A stretch of 28,773 nucleotides of DNA, taken from contig VBJR01000220.1 in NCBI GenBank assembly GCA_005880175.1, positions 1 through 28,773 of the forward strand, given 5' to 3'. The translations under genes and the position numbers were made by a program. Under the pieces are notes generated by a model. It searched no databases. It had not been told where the DNA came from and saw nothing but the letters and a program-made list of their open reading frames with translations. Position 1 is the stretch's first letter. Every line of letters begins with the position of its first letter. Source of the stretch: Chloroflexota bacterium (GTDB lineage: Bacteria > Chloroflexota > Dormibacteria > Dormibacterales > Dormibacteraceae). This document shows, piece by piece, positions 7,055-15,607 of this stretch.

Positions 7055-7754
7055 CGACCACGCTCGTGCCGGGCACGGTCAGCGGGCCGTCGCCCAGCCG
7101 GTCGCGCAGCGCCTGGAGCGCCTCGGCCTGGACGGCGTCGCGCAGCGGCTCCGGCACGGACTCCAGCCGCCAGGCGCACGCCCACCAGCTGAGGGTCATG
7201 CCGACCAGCTCGGCCGGGCTCGCGTAGACGCTCACCTCCTCGACCCGCTCCAGCGCGACGGCCACGAAGCCCGCCGCGGCCACGGCGGCCACCAGGCGGT
7301 GGTCGTCGCCCACGAGCTGGCGGGTGGCGTGGCCGTCGGCCGGGTGCGCCGGGGCGGGCAGGCGCCGGTCGAAGACCTCGGTGAGGACGTCCCAGGCGGG
7401 GCTGGCGGCGCCGCCCCGGGGCAGGCTGAGCGCGAACCGGCCGCCCGGCCGCAGCACCCGCCGGGCCTCGCCGAGCGCCCGGTCCAGGTCGGGGCAGAAC
7501 TGCAGCGAGTGGCCGGCGGCCACGGCATCGACCGCGGCGTCGCGCGCGCCCAGCGCCTCCATGTCCATCCGCGCCACGGCGACCTGGGGCGGGGCCGCCG
7601 CCCGCAGGACGTCGAGCATGCCCGCCGCCAGGTCCACGGCGAGCACCAGGCCGCCGGCGCCCACCGCCTCGCCGAGCGGCAGCGACAGGATGCCGGGACC
7701 GCAGCCCAGGTCGAGGACGCGCTCGCCCGGCGCGGGCGCGAGCAGCTCGACCAC
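7011..7754 (-). CDS. Class I SAM-dependent methyltransferase
   Basis: A 247-residue Rossmann-type methyltransferase. Motif I is VLDLGCGPGILSLPLG near residues 13-28, the acidic end of strand 2 is VDLAAGML, an acidic motif II region holds RMDMEAL, and the post-motif is EARRVLRPGGRFALSLP. It resembles UbiE/Methyltransf_11 proteins that methylate small molecules; the acceptor is unknown. GTG at 7754 follows an AAGGGA sequence five bases upstream and lies 18 bp after the livM-like stop in the same direction, so it is probably the last gene of the transporter operon. The N-terminus is short, starting almost at the SAM-binding domain. The last 14 codons overlap the convergent chrA end. Confidence 0.85.
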   Translation of the reverse strand: MVELLAPAPGERVLDLGCGPGILSLPLGEAVGAGGLVLAVDLAAGMLDVLRAAAPPQVAVARMDMEALGARDAAVDAVAAGHSLQFCPDLDRALGEARRVLRPGGRFALSLPRGGAASPAWDVLTEVFDRRLPAPAHPADGHATRQLVGDDHRLVAAVAAAGFVAVALERVEEVSVYASPAELVGMTLSWWACAWRLESVPEPLRDAVQAEALQALRDRLGDGPLTVPGTSVVVSARVPPGPRRPRP

Positions 7755-7772
7755 CCGGGTCCCTTGGTGCCT

Positions 7773-8747
7773 TCAGGCACCGCGCCACCGGCGCTGGACG
7801 GCGGGCACCAGGCCCTCCGGCAGCAGCAGCAGGATCAGCACGAGCACCAGCCCATATACGGCGTAGGAGAACACGGCCGGGGCGTGGAGCGGCATGCCCG
7901 GCAGCGTCCCGACGGCGGTCAGCACCTGCACCAGCAGCGTGATGACCGTGGCGCCGACCAGCGAGCCGGTGATGGAGCCGAGGCCGCCCACCGTCGCCAT
8001 GATCAGGAACTGGATCGAGAGCAGGACCGGGAACGAGCCCGGCGCGATGTAGCTCAGGAAGAACGCGTACACGCCGCCGGCCAGCCCCGCGTACGCCGCC
8101 GACAGGGCGAACACCTGGAGCTTGAGGCGGCCGACCGAGACGCCCGCCGCCAGCGCCCCGGCCTCGCTGGTCGCCAGCGCCCGCAGCGCCCGGCCCGGCC
8201 GCGAGCGGACCAGGTTGCGGTTCAGGAGCAGCGCCAGCGCGGCCAGCGCCCACACGATGTACGCGAACACGAACGTGCGGTACTGGCCCTCCAGCGCCAC
8301 GGGCCCGATCGACAGGGTGGGCACGCCCGGCAGCCCGATGTCGCCCCCGGTCAGGCCGCGCGCCTCGCCGATCACGGAGAGCACGATCAGCTGGAACGCC
8401 AGCGTGGCGAACGCCAGGTAGTGGCCTCGGAGGCGCAGCAGGGGCAGCCCGACGACCACCGCGATCGCGGCCGTGCCCGCGGTCGCGGCGGCCAGCGCCA
8501 GCGGCGGCGGCAGGCCGAGCAGCTTGGCCAGCAGCGCGGTCGTGTACGCGCCGATCGCGTAGAAGGCGCCCTGGCCCAGCGACACCTGGCCGGCGTAGCC
8601 CATCAGCAGCGAGAGGCCGGCGACCACGATCGTGGCCAGCCCGATGAACACGTAGACCGTGAGCTGGGAGTCGTCCAGGGCGATCGGCAGCAGCAGTGTC
8701 CCGATCGCGATGGCCACGCCGAGCCCGATTCCCAGGCGGCGCCTCAC
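7773..8747 (-). CDS. livM: Branched-chain amino acid-type ABC transporter permease (LivM family)
   Basis: A 324-residue polytopic inner-membrane protein. The family mark LSLLMGYAGQVSLGQGAFYAIGAY sits near residues 45-68, and about eight hydrophobic segments are visible. The cytoplasmic coupling region FALSAAYAGLAGGVYAFF lies in the second half. It pairs with LivH to form the membrane channel of a high-affinity importer in the HAAT class. Such systems take up Leu/Ile/Val, but related ones import amides, urea or aromatic acids. The GTG start overlaps the livH stop as GTGA, indicating translational coupling. Confidence 0.9.
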   Translation of the reverse strand: MRRRLGIGLGVAIAIGTLLLPIALDDSQLTVYVFIGLATIVVAGLSLLMGYAGQVSLGQGAFYAIGAYTTALLAKLLGLPPPLALAAATAGTAAIAVVVGLPLLRLRGHYLAFATLAFQLIVLSVIGEARGLTGGDIGLPGVPTLSIGPVALEGQYRTFVFAYIVWALAALALLLNRNLVRSRPGRALRALATSEAGALAAGVSVGRLKLQVFALSAAYAGLAGGVYAFFLSYIAPGSFPVLLSIQFLIMATVGGLGSITGSLVGATVITLLVQVLTAVGTLPGMPLHAPAVFSYAVYGLVLVLILLLLPEGLVPAVQRRWRGA

Positions 8748-9604
8748 GCCGCGTCCTCCGCGATCGCGGGCCGCCGGCTGGCCTGCCAGACCATCAGGGC
8801 CAGCATCAGGACGAGGGCGACGCCGCTCTGGAACGAGGCCCGCGAGTAGCCGGCGACCAGCGCCTCGGCCACGCCCAGCACCAGCGCCCCGACCAGGGCC
8901 GTGCCCGGCCGCAGGATGCCCCCGAACACGGCGGCGGCGAAGCCGTTGATCGCCAGGCCGACGTCCGAGTTGAACGCGACCGGCTGGAGCGGGGTCAGCA
9001 GCACGCCGGCCAGGCCGCCCAGCGCGCCGCCGAGCGCGAACGAGACCAGACCCATGCGCGTCGTGTCGATGCCGACGAGGCGGGCCGCGTGCGGGTTGCT
9101 GGAGCAGGCGGTCAGCGCCCGGCCCAGGTACGTGCGGTTGAAGAAGAGGGCGAGGGCGGCGAACGCGGCGGCGGTCACGGCGGCGACGAGCAGGAACTGG
9201 CGGGGCATCGTCACGCCCGCGACGGCCAGCGCGCCGCCCACGCCGTCGAAGGAGACGGGCTGGTCGCCGAACGCCAGGATCAGGACGGCGTACGAGCCGA
9301 TGCCGATGCCGAGCGTGATGATCAGCGAGGCAAGGACGGGGGTGCCCCGGCGGCCGATCGCGCCCAGGCCCACCAGCAGCCCGACGACGGCCGCCAGGAG
9401 CACGGCCAGGGCCTCGGCCAGCACGTGGGGCAGGCCGTGGCTCAGCAGCGCGAACGCGGACATGCCGCCGACGACCGCGAACGCCCCCTGCGCGAAGTTG
9501 ACCACCCGCGTGACCCGGTAGATCGCGACGAAGCCGGTGGCGACGAGCGCGAACGTGCAGCCGGTGGCGATGCCGCTGGCCAGGTACTGGAGGAGGAGGC
9601 TCAT
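8744..9604 (-). CDS. livH: Branched-chain amino acid-type ABC transporter permease (LivH family)
   Basis: The product (286 residues) begins MSLLLQYLASGIATGCTFALVATGF and contains the LivH hallmark YRVTRVVNFAQGAFAVVGG. Several further hydrophobic helices and the coupling motif SFALGGALGGLAGVLL follow. It forms the second membrane subunit of the importer with LivM. The open frame extends far upstream, but the ATG at 9604 is the natural start: it overlaps the livF stop as ATGA and gives the normal family length (about 285-300). A GAGCTCC stretch precedes it in place of a strong ribosome-binding site, consistent with translation re-initiation. Confidence 0.9.
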   Translation of the reverse strand: MSLLLQYLASGIATGCTFALVATGFVAIYRVTRVVNFAQGAFAVVGGMSAFALLSHGLPHVLAEALAVLLAAVVGLLVGLGAIGRRGTPVLASLIITLGIGIGSYAVLILAFGDQPVSFDGVGGALAVAGVTMPRQFLLVAAVTAAAFAALALFFNRTYLGRALTACSSNPHAARLVGIDTTRMGLVSFALGGALGGLAGVLLTPLQPVAFNSDVGLAINGFAAAVFGGILRPGTALVGALVLGVAEALVAGYSRASFQSGVALVLMLALMVWQASRRPAIAEDAA

Positions 9605-10278
9605 TGGAGCTCGTCCATGGCGCCGCCCAGGTACGCGGCGCGGATGGCGGCGCTCTGGCCCAGCTCGGCCGACGGGCCGCTGGCCGCGATGCGGCCGCTC
9701 TCCAGCACGTAGGCGCGGGGACACAGGTCCAGCGCCAGGCGGGCGTTCTGCTCGACCAGCAGCACGGCCATGCCGGTGTCGCGGTTCAGCCGCCCCAGGT
9801 GCTCGGCCAGGTCGTCCACCACGCGCGGGGCCAGGCCCAGCGACAGCTCGTCCACGGCCAGGAGGTCGGGCCGGGCCATCAGCGCGCGGCCGACCGCCAC
9901 CATCTGCTGCTCGCCGCCGGACAGCGTCCCGGCCTGGCGCCGGCGCATCGCGGCCAGCGGCGGGAACAGCTCGTACACGCGGGCAGGACTGCGGTCGCGG
10001 ACGGTCCAGGCGCCCAGGCGCAGGTTGTCCTCGACGCTCATGTCGGCGAACAGCTGCCGCCCCTCGGGCACCTGGGCGACGCGCCCGGCGACGGCGCACT
10101 CGCCGCCCGCGGGCCGGAGGAGCCCGGAGATCGTGTTGAGCAGGGTCGTCTTGCCGGCGCCGTTGGGCCCGACCAGGGCGACCATCTCGCCGGCGCCGAG
10201 CTCGAGGCTGACCCCGTCCAGCGCCGTGGCCTGGCCGTAGCGGACGACGAGGTCGCGAACGCTCAGCAGCGGGGTCAT
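9601..10278 (-). CDS. livF: ABC transporter ATP-binding protein, LivF type
   Basis: A 225-residue single ABC cassette. Walker A is GPNGAGKTT, the Q-loop region is VPEGRQLFADMSVEDNL (typical of LivF), the signature is LSGGEQQMVAVGRALM, Walker B is DLLAVDELSLGLAP (with VDE in place of the usual LDE) and the H-switch equivalent is VLLVEQN. It hydrolyses ATP at the cytoplasmic face to drive the LivHM channel. The start at 10278 is ATG. Unlike its neighbours, it is separated from livG by 311 bp containing a large palindrome, so it may depend on read-through or on its own promoter. Confidence 0.92.
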   Translation of the reverse strand: MTPLLSVRDLVVRYGQATALDGVSLELGAGEMVALVGPNGAGKTTLLNTISGLLRPAGGECAVAGRVAQVPEGRQLFADMSVEDNLRLGAWTVRDRSPARVYELFPPLAAMRRRQAGTLSGGEQQMVAVGRALMARPDLLAVDELSLGLAPRVVDDLAEHLGRLNRDTGMAVLLVEQNARLALDLCPRAYVLESGRIAASGPSAELGQSAAIRAAYLGGAMDELQ

Positions 10279-10589
10279 GCCGGGGCTCCGGCCTGGGCCG
10301 CCAGGCCGTCGCGCGGCGTCCCGGAGCGCTGGTCCAGCGAGGGGAAGCTCCGCCGGTCTCGCATGGTGCCACCTCTGGGTGGCAAGTGGTTCGCAACCGA
10401 GCGTTGCCGTACCGCGGCCACCTCATGGACCAGTTCACGGCGTGGCGGCCGTACGGCAAGGGCCGCTCGTGGCCTGGTTGCCACCCAAGGCGTGCACAGT
10501 GTTGGCCCACCGGAGGCCCCGCTCATCGTCCGGCACTCCAAGGCGTCGTCCAGCCGCCGGCCGAGCCACGCCGAGTATCCGGCGTCGCC
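10279..10589. other. Unexplained 311-bp gap inside the liv operon
   Basis: Operons of this family normally have livG and livF abutting. Here the gap is dominated by the palindrome at 10376-10487. An 88-codon open frame on the - strand (10275-10541) ends in an ATGA overlap with livF. It runs through the palindrome, is rich in R, A and P, and resembles nothing I recognise, so I do not call it as a gene. Confidence 0.5.
10376..10487. repeat. Large imperfect palindrome (112 bp), MITE-like or structured RNA
   Basis: The element is symmetrical about 10431/10432. Perfect outer arms are TGGGTGGCAA (10376-10385) and TTGCCACCCA (10478-10487). Perfect inner arms are TTGCCGTAC (10404-10412) and GTACGGCAA (10451-10459). 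Pairing continues inward with few mismatches: 10414-10421 against 10442-10449 has one mismatch, and further pairs reach almost to the centre. A CGAGCG/CGCTCG pair lies between the arms, offset by four bases. No coding function is visible. Confidence 0.75.
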
Positions 10590-11363
10590 TCACGCACTGG
10601 CGACCCGCTCCCGCTCGCGGCCCAGGTAGGCCGCGATCACCGCCGGGTCCTCGCGGATGCGCTCCGGCGGGCCCTCCGCGATGACCCGGCCCCGGTCCAT
10701 CACCGTGATCCGGCCCGCCAGCTGCGTCACGAACGCCACGTCGTGCTCGATCAGCAGCATCGACAGGCCCTCCGCCCGGAGGTCGCGCAGCAGGCCCGCC
10801 AGCCGCTGCCGCTCCGCCGCCCGCAGGCCCGACGCGGGCTCGTCCAGCAGCAGCAGGCGCGGCTCCCCGCACAGAGCGCGGGCGACCTGGACCGCGCGCT
10901 GCTGGCCGATCGGCAGCGACTCGGCCGGCCGGCCCGCCGCGCCGGCCAGCCCCACCCGGTCCAGCGCCCGCTCCGCCCGCTCCAGGATCGCGCGCTCCTC
11001 GCGGCGGTGGCGCGGCAGGCGCAGGAACGCCTCCCAGATCCCGTGCCGGGTGGACGCGTGGGCGCCCACCATCACGTTCTCCAGCACCGTCATGCCCCGG
11101 AACAGGCGGACGGCCTGGAACGCGATCGCGATGCCCAGCCGGGCCCGCCGGTCCGGCGCCACGTCCGTGATGTCGCAGCCGGCGAACCGCACCCGCCCGG
11201 CGTTGGGCCGCAGGTGGCCGGCGACCAGGTGGAACAGGGTGGACTTGCCCGCCCCGTTCGGCCCGATCACGCCGTCCAGCTCGCCCTCGCCGACGCGCAG
11301 GGACACGCCGTCCACGGCGACGACGCCGCCGAACCGGCGCGTCAGGTCGGCGGCTTCCAGCAC
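10590..11363 (-). CDS. livG: ABC transporter ATP-binding protein, LivG type
   Basis: A 257-residue ABC cassette. Walker A is GPNGAGKST near residues 34-42, and the LivG-type Q-loop region is AIAFQAVRLFRGMTVLENVMVGAH. The signature is variant LPIGQQRAVQVARAL, Walker B is LLLLDEPASGL and the switch region is LLIEHDVAFV. The C-terminal HAAT extension VIAEGPPERIREDPAVIAAYLG is typical. It pairs with LivF as a heterodimeric motor. The GTG start lies 10 bp after the receptor-gene stop. The helical segment after the Q-loop is full-length, as in LivG proper. Confidence 0.92.
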   Translation of the reverse strand: MLEAADLTRRFGGVVAVDGVSLRVGEGELDGVIGPNGAGKSTLFHLVAGHLRPNAGRVRFAGCDITDVAPDRRARLGIAIAFQAVRLFRGMTVLENVMVGAHASTRHGIWEAFLRLPRHRREERAILERAERALDRVGLAGAAGRPAESLPIGQQRAVQVARALCGEPRLLLLDEPASGLRAAERQRLAGLLRDLRAEGLSMLLIEHDVAFVTQLAGRITVMDRGRVIAEGPPERIREDPAVIAAYLGRERERVASA

Positions 11364-11373
11364 GAAGCCCGGG

Positions 11374-12567
11374 CTACTTCTGGCCGGCGCTCGCCAGCTC
11401 GGCCGTCGTGATTCCGACGGGGACGAACTGGCCGCCCTTGACCTGGCTCATCAGGTTGGACGAGTCGGGCATGCCGTAGTGCTTGCCGGACGTGTACGTG
11501 TAGTGGCCCTGCGGCGTGTCCAGGCTGATGCTGTCGAGACCGGCCCGGATGCCCTCGGACGTGGCGCCCTTGCGCTTGATCGCGTCGAACAGGAAGGACA
11601 TCGCGATCATCGAGTCCCAGGCGAACTGCGGCGGCCAGATGTTGTTGGCCTGCTGGAACGGCCCGGCGAACCCGTCGATCAGCTTCTTGTACTTGTTGCT
11701 CGCGGGCACGGACTGGCCGATCACGCCGAGCGTGGCCTGCACGTACACGTTCTCGGCGGCCGCGCCGGACGGCGTCAGGTAGAGGGGGGACGCCTCGGCG
11801 GCGGTCATCATCAGCGGGATGCCCGTGCTGGCGGCCGCCCACTGCTTGGTGATCACCACGGGCGGGGCGCCGGTCGCCCAGACCAGCAGGAGGTCCGGCT
11901 TCGCGGCCTGGATCCTGGCGATCTGGGGGCCGAAGTTGGTCTGGGTCGTCTCGAACGACTCGTCGTCCACCAGCGTCAGGCCGTAGCCGCCCAGCTTCTG
12001 CTGCGTGGTGTCGTGGCCGGCGATGGCGTACGCGTTCTTGGTGTCGGTCAGCATGGCAAGCCGCGTCTTGCCCTGCTGCTGGAGGAACTTCAGGCAGGCC
12101 GTGGCGACCTGGCTGGACAGCGGCGTCGTCTGCCACAGGTACGGCGTCGGCGGCAGCACCTGCTGGTCGGCGGCGCCGACCGAGACGTCCGGGATCCTCT
12201 TCTCGTTGACCAGCGGCTTGATCGCCAGCTCGGCGGTCGACTGGGGCGGCCCCTGGATCGCGACCACGCCGTCGTCGATCAGCCTGGTCAGCTGGACGAC
12301 CGTCTGGTTGGGGTCCGAGGCGTCATCGACGATGTCGAGCTCGATCTTGCGGCCGTTGATCCCGCCCTTCGCGTTGACCTCGTCCGTCATCTGCTGGGCC
12401 GCCAGCTTGTCGTTGGTGCCCAGCGGGGCGTAGTTGCCGGTCAGCGAGGTGAGCAGCCCGATCTTGATCGGGCCGGACGGCGTGTTCGAAGACGAGGAGG
12501 CACCGCCCGCGCAGGCCGTCGCGGCGAGGGCGAACGCCAGCAACAGCGCCAGCTTTCCCATGTCCAT
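11374..12567 (-). CDS. ABC transporter substrate-binding lipoprotein (LivK/LivJ type I periplasmic-binding fold)
   Basis: A 397-residue extracytoplasmic receptor. Residues 1-18 form a lipoprotein signal with a lipobox ending ATAC and C19 as the lipid attachment site, followed by a Ser/Gly-rich tether. The mature part begins PIKIGLLTSLTGNYAPLG, the standard opening of the Peripla_BP_6 family, with NAKGGINGRKIELDIVDDASDPNQ characteristic of amino-acid and amide receptors. It would capture substrate and deliver it to LivHM. A lipoprotein tether suits Gram-positive or monoderm-like cells but does not prove it. GGAGAGAG directly precedes the ATG at 12567; a second ATG six bases downstream is an equally placed start. 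The ligand cannot be named. Neighbouring amidase and Mo-hydroxylase genes suggest something other than plain leucine. Confidence 0.9.
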   Translation of the reverse strand: MDMGKLALLLAFALAATACAGGASSSSNTPSGPIKIGLLTSLTGNYAPLGTNDKLAAQQMTDEVNAKGGINGRKIELDIVDDASDPNQTVVQLTRLIDDGVVAIQGPPQSTAELAIKPLVNEKRIPDVSVGAADQQVLPPTPYLWQTTPLSSQVATACLKFLQQQGKTRLAMLTDTKNAYAIAGHDTTQQKLGGYGLTLVDDESFETTQTNFGPQIARIQAAKPDLLLVWATGAPPVVITKQWAAASTGIPLMMTAAEASPLYLTPSGAAAENVYVQATLGVIGQSVPASNKYKKLIDGFAGPFQQANNIWPPQFAWDSMIAMSFLFDAIKRKGATSEGIRAGLDSISLDTPQGHYTYTSGKHYGMPDSSNLMSQVKGGQFVPVGITTAELASAGQK

Positions 12568-12607
12568 CTCTCTCCAGTGATCCGTCGAGTGGTTGCGGAG
12601 TCAACTG

Positions 12608-12626
12608 GTGCGCATGATATGCGCAC
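12608..12626. promoter_or_regulatory. 19-bp palindrome between the amidase and receptor genes; candidate operator or hairpin
   Basis: GTGCGCAT and ATGCGCAC form perfect 8-bp arms around a three-base spacer, in the 69-bp gap between the amidase stop and the receptor ATG. Such symmetry could bind a dimeric regulator or act as an RNA hairpin that adjusts receptor expression relative to upstream genes. No T-run follows on either strand. Confidence 0.45.
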
Positions 12627-12636
12627 TGGCGGCCGG

Positions 12637-13800
12637 TTACGTCCGCCAGGCGGTCTCCAGCGCCAGCGCCACCTCGGCGACGCCGGCGTCGCCGCCGAAG
12701 CGGCCGACGACCGAGATGCCGATCGGGATCGCGTCCTCGGGCAGGGGCGCCGGCACCGTCACCACGGGCTGCCCCGTCGTGTTGAACGGCCGCGTGTACC
12801 CGGTCAGGTTGCCGCGGTCGTACGGCTCGCCCGGCCGCGGCGGCATCACCCGGGTCGTCGGCACCACCACCGCGTCCCAGCCGTCCATCGCCGCCTCGGT
12901 CTCGACCCGGATGCGCGACTGCTCGAGCAGCGCCTCCGTGTACTCGCGCCGCGTGACCTCCAGGCTCTGCTCGAGGATCCGGCGCACCTCGTCCCCATAG
13001 CGGTCCGGGTACTGCTCCAGCCAGTCGCGGTGGAACGCGGCGGCCTCGGCGCGCAGGATCGTCAGGCCCGCCGCGCCCATCCGCCGCCGGTCGGGCAGGT
13101 CGACGACCGGCAGCCCCTCCGTGGCCCGCGCGTAGGCGGCCGCGAGCTCCGGGTCCAGACCCTCGTCCCAGCCTCGCGCGGCCGCCACGCGGAGCGCGGC
13201 CAGCGGCCGCGGCTCCGCCGGGAGCAGGCCCGTCCAGCCGGTCATCATCTCCAGCGCGGTGACCGCGGAACGGACGTCCGGCGCGAGCGGGCCCAGCGTG
13301 TCCAGGGTGCGGCTGAGCGGCACCACGCCCTCGGTCTCGACGCTGCCCAGCGTCGGCTTGAAGCCCACGACGCCGCAGAACGAGGCCGGGATCCGGATGG
13401 AGCCGCCCGTGTCGCTCCCGATCGCCCAGTCGCACAGCCCCGCCGCCACCGCGGCGGCCGAGCCACCCGAGGAGCCGCCGGGGATCCGGTCGGGCGCCCG
13501 CGGGTTGCGGACGCCGCCGTAGTGGGGGTTCTGGCTGGTCACGCCGTACGCCCACTCGTGCAGGTTCGCCTTGCCGATCATCACGCACCCGTGCGCGCGC
13601 AGCCGCCGGACGACCGGGGCGTCGCGCCGGGCCGGCGTCGCCGGGAGGAGCAGGCCGCCGCCCGTGGTGACCGTGCCCCGGACGTCCACGAGGTCCTTGA
13701 CGGCGACCACAGGCCCGTCGCCGTCCTCCTCCGTCACCGAGATGAACGCGTTGAGGTCGGCGCAGGCCCGGATCCGCTCGCGGGCCTCGGCCGGTGTCAC
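12637..13800 (-). CDS. Amidase-signature family hydrolase
   Basis: A 387-residue amidase of the Ser-Ser-Lys type. K35 lies in VAVKDLVDVRG, the cis-serine S110 in PGGSSGGSAAAVAAG, and the nucleophile S134 in GSDTGGSIRIPASFCGVVGFKPT. The spacing of 24 residues between the two serines equals that in well-studied members. The family cleaves carboxamides, carbamates or cyclic ureas; relatives include GatA, AtzF and nicotinamidase-like enzymes. It has neither the longer C-terminal domain of GatA nor gatB/gatC neighbours, so a catabolic role is likelier than tRNA amidation. The GTG start at 13800 overlaps the peptidase stop as GTGA, which separates it from the long read-through frame upstream. It would supply a free carboxylic acid or ammonia to the pathway around it (inference). 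Confidence 0.9.
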   Translation of the reverse strand: MTPAEARERIRACADLNAFISVTEEDGDGPVVAVKDLVDVRGTVTTGGGLLLPATPARRDAPVVRRLRAHGCVMIGKANLHEWAYGVTSQNPHYGGVRNPRAPDRIPGGSSGGSAAAVAAGLCDWAIGSDTGGSIRIPASFCGVVGFKPTLGSVETEGVVPLSRTLDTLGPLAPDVRSAVTALEMMTGWTGLLPAEPRPLAALRVAAARGWDEGLDPELAAAYARATEGLPVVDLPDRRRMGAAGLTILRAEAAAFHRDWLEQYPDRYGDEVRRILEQSLEVTRREYTEALLEQSRIRVETEAAMDGWDAVVVPTTRVMPPRPGEPYDRGNLTGYTRPFNTTGQPVVTVPAPLPEDAIPIGISVVGRFGGDAGVAEVALALETAWRT

Positions 13801-15605
13801 CCGGCGACCGCCAGCCGGCGCTCCAGGAAGTCGGCCACCAGCCGGTACGCCCGGACCTGGTTGGCCTGCTTGGTGAAGCCGTGGCCCTCGTCCTCGAAGA
13901 CGTGGTACTCCACCTCTCGGCCCAGGGCGCGCAGCCGCTCGACCATCTGGTCGGACTCGGCCTGGACCACCCGCGGGTCGTGCGCCCCCTGGAGGACCAG
14001 GAGCGGCGCGCGGACGTCCTCGACGTACGTGATCGGCGAGCGCTCGACGAGCAGGTCGTGGTCGTCGTCCGGGTCGCCGACCCACTTCCGCATCATGTGC
14101 TTCCAGAACGGGGGCACCGCCCGGGCGAACGTGACCAGGTTGGACGGCCCGACGATGTCCACGCCGCAGGCCCAGTACGCCGGCAGCCGGGTCATCGCCG
14201 ACAGCGTCGCGAAGCCGCCGAACGAGCCGCCGTACACGGCCAGCCGGGCCGAATCGACCCAGTCCAGGCCCCGCAGGTAGCGCGCGGCCGACTCGATGTC
14301 GCGCAGCTCCGCGCCGCCCCAGTCGCGGTGGATCAGCGACTGGTACGTCTTGCCGTAGCCCGTGCTGCCCCGGATGTTCGGGGCCAGCACCCCGATCCCG
14401 CGGCTCAGCAGGTACTGGTAGAACGCGAACGTGGCGGCGGGGCCGGGCCGCTCCTGGGCCTCGGGCCCGCCGTGGATGGAGACCAGCACGGGGTGCGGCC
14501 CGGCGCCCCGCGGCCGGTACAGCCACGCCGGCACCTGGCGGCCGTCGGCGGTCGCGAATCGCACCAGCGTGGGCGCCGTCATGTCCGACTCGGGCACGCC
14601 GCCGGTGAAGCTGTGCGTCAGCCGGGTCACGGCGCCGGTCTCCAGGTCGGCGACGTACACGTCGGCCGGGCTGGTCGCGGTGCCGATGCAGGCCGCGATC
14701 CGGCGCCCGTCGGGCGAGATCGCGAAGTGCGTGCACGACCCCGCGGGCAGGGCCGGCACCGGGACATCCCGGCCCGTGTCCAGGTCGCGGGCGTGATACG
14801 TGGACACGCCGTCCTCGTTGACGACCCAGGCCAGGCGCCGTCCGGCCTCGTCCATCGCCGCCTGCTCGACGTCCCAGTCGCCGCGCCAGACCGGCTCCAG
14901 ATGGCTGTCGCCGTCCAGCGAGCGCCGGGCCAGCCACGTGAACTCGTGGTCCCGGTTCGTGCCCAGGTAGACGTGCTCGCCGTCCGCGCCGAAGCCGACC
15001 GGGTAGTTCTGCTCCTGGCCCTCGTGCGTCGTGAGCGGGACCCGCTCGCCGCTGTGGACGTCCAGGACGAACACCTCCTGGTCGTCGTTGCCCTTGAAGT
15101 GCACGACCGCGGCGCGGCGCCCATCGGGGTGCCACGGGCCGGCGAAGAAGCTGCCCTCGTCCTCGACCAGCGGCCGGTGCTCGCCGTCTGGAATGTGCAG
15201 CAGGTACACGCCCACGTCGGTGGGCCGCGTCAGGTTGCCGCTGAACGTCAGCCGCTCGCCGTCGGGGTGGAGGTGGCCGACCCGGAGCTGGACGCGCTCC
15301 TGGCCCACCAGCGCCGCCGGCGTCCCGCCGGCGTCCGGCAGCCGGTGGAGCTGCCACTGCTCGTCGCCGTGGTGGTCGATCCCCACGACGAAGCCGTGCG
15401 GCGTCCAGGCGTGGTGGCGGACCGAGTCCTCGACCAGGTGGGTGAGCTGGGCCGGGTCGCCGCCCGTGACGGGCTGCCGCCACAGGTTCATCTGGCCGGA
15501 GCCGTCGTGGACGTACGCCAGGTCCTGCCCGTCCGGGGAGAAGGAGAGGTTCGTCAGCAGCGGGAACCGGCGGACCGAGAAGAACTGCTCGAAGCGGGGC
15601 GCCAC
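13797..15605 (-). CDS. S9-family serine peptidase (prolyl-oligopeptidase/acylaminoacyl-peptidase type)
   Basis: A 602-residue protein with an N-terminal beta-propeller of WD40-like TolB strands (repeated SPDG or PDG motifs, about residues 15-330) and a C-terminal alpha/beta-hydrolase. The oxyanion region is SIHGGPEAQERPG. The catalytic triad is S461 in YGGSFGGF, D543 in GAHDPRV and H575 in DEGHGF. No signal peptide is visible, so it acts in the cytosol. Family enzymes remove short peptides or N-acyl amino acids; some hydrolyse esters or amides of small molecules. The GTG start lies two bases after the restored coxG stop, and its own stop overlaps the amidase start, so all three are probably co-translated. 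Confidence 0.92.
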   Translation of the reverse strand: MAPRFEQFFSVRRFPLLTNLSFSPDGQDLAYVHDGSGQMNLWRQPVTGGDPAQLTHLVEDSVRHHAWTPHGFVVGIDHHGDEQWQLHRLPDAGGTPAALVGQERVQLRVGHLHPDGERLTFSGNLTRPTDVGVYLLHIPDGEHRPLVEDEGSFFAGPWHPDGRRAAVVHFKGNDDQEVFVLDVHSGERVPLTTHEGQEQNYPVGFGADGEHVYLGTNRDHEFTWLARRSLDGDSHLEPVWRGDWDVEQAAMDEAGRRLAWVVNEDGVSTYHARDLDTGRDVPVPALPAGSCTHFAISPDGRRIAACIGTATSPADVYVADLETGAVTRLTHSFTGGVPESDMTAPTLVRFATADGRQVPAWLYRPRGAGPHPVLVSIHGGPEAQERPGPAATFAFYQYLLSRGIGVLAPNIRGSTGYGKTYQSLIHRDWGGAELRDIESAARYLRGLDWVDSARLAVYGGSFGGFATLSAMTRLPAYWACGVDIVGPSNLVTFARAVPPFWKHMMRKWVGDPDDDHDLLVERSPITYVEDVRAPLLVLQGAHDPRVVQAESDQMVERLRALGREVEYHVFEDEGHGFTKQANQVRAYRLVADFLERRLAVAG

Positions 15606-15607
15606 GG

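Noticed and set aside
10275..10541. Small gene between livG and livF on the - strand
   Set aside because: It ends in an ATGA overlap with livF, but its middle is the palindrome and the sequence is low-complexity Arg/Ala/Pro with no recognisable family.
12637..13800. GatA subunit of tRNA amidotransferase
   Set aside because: The protein is too short for GatA, lacks gatB and gatC neighbours, and lies among catabolic and transport genes.
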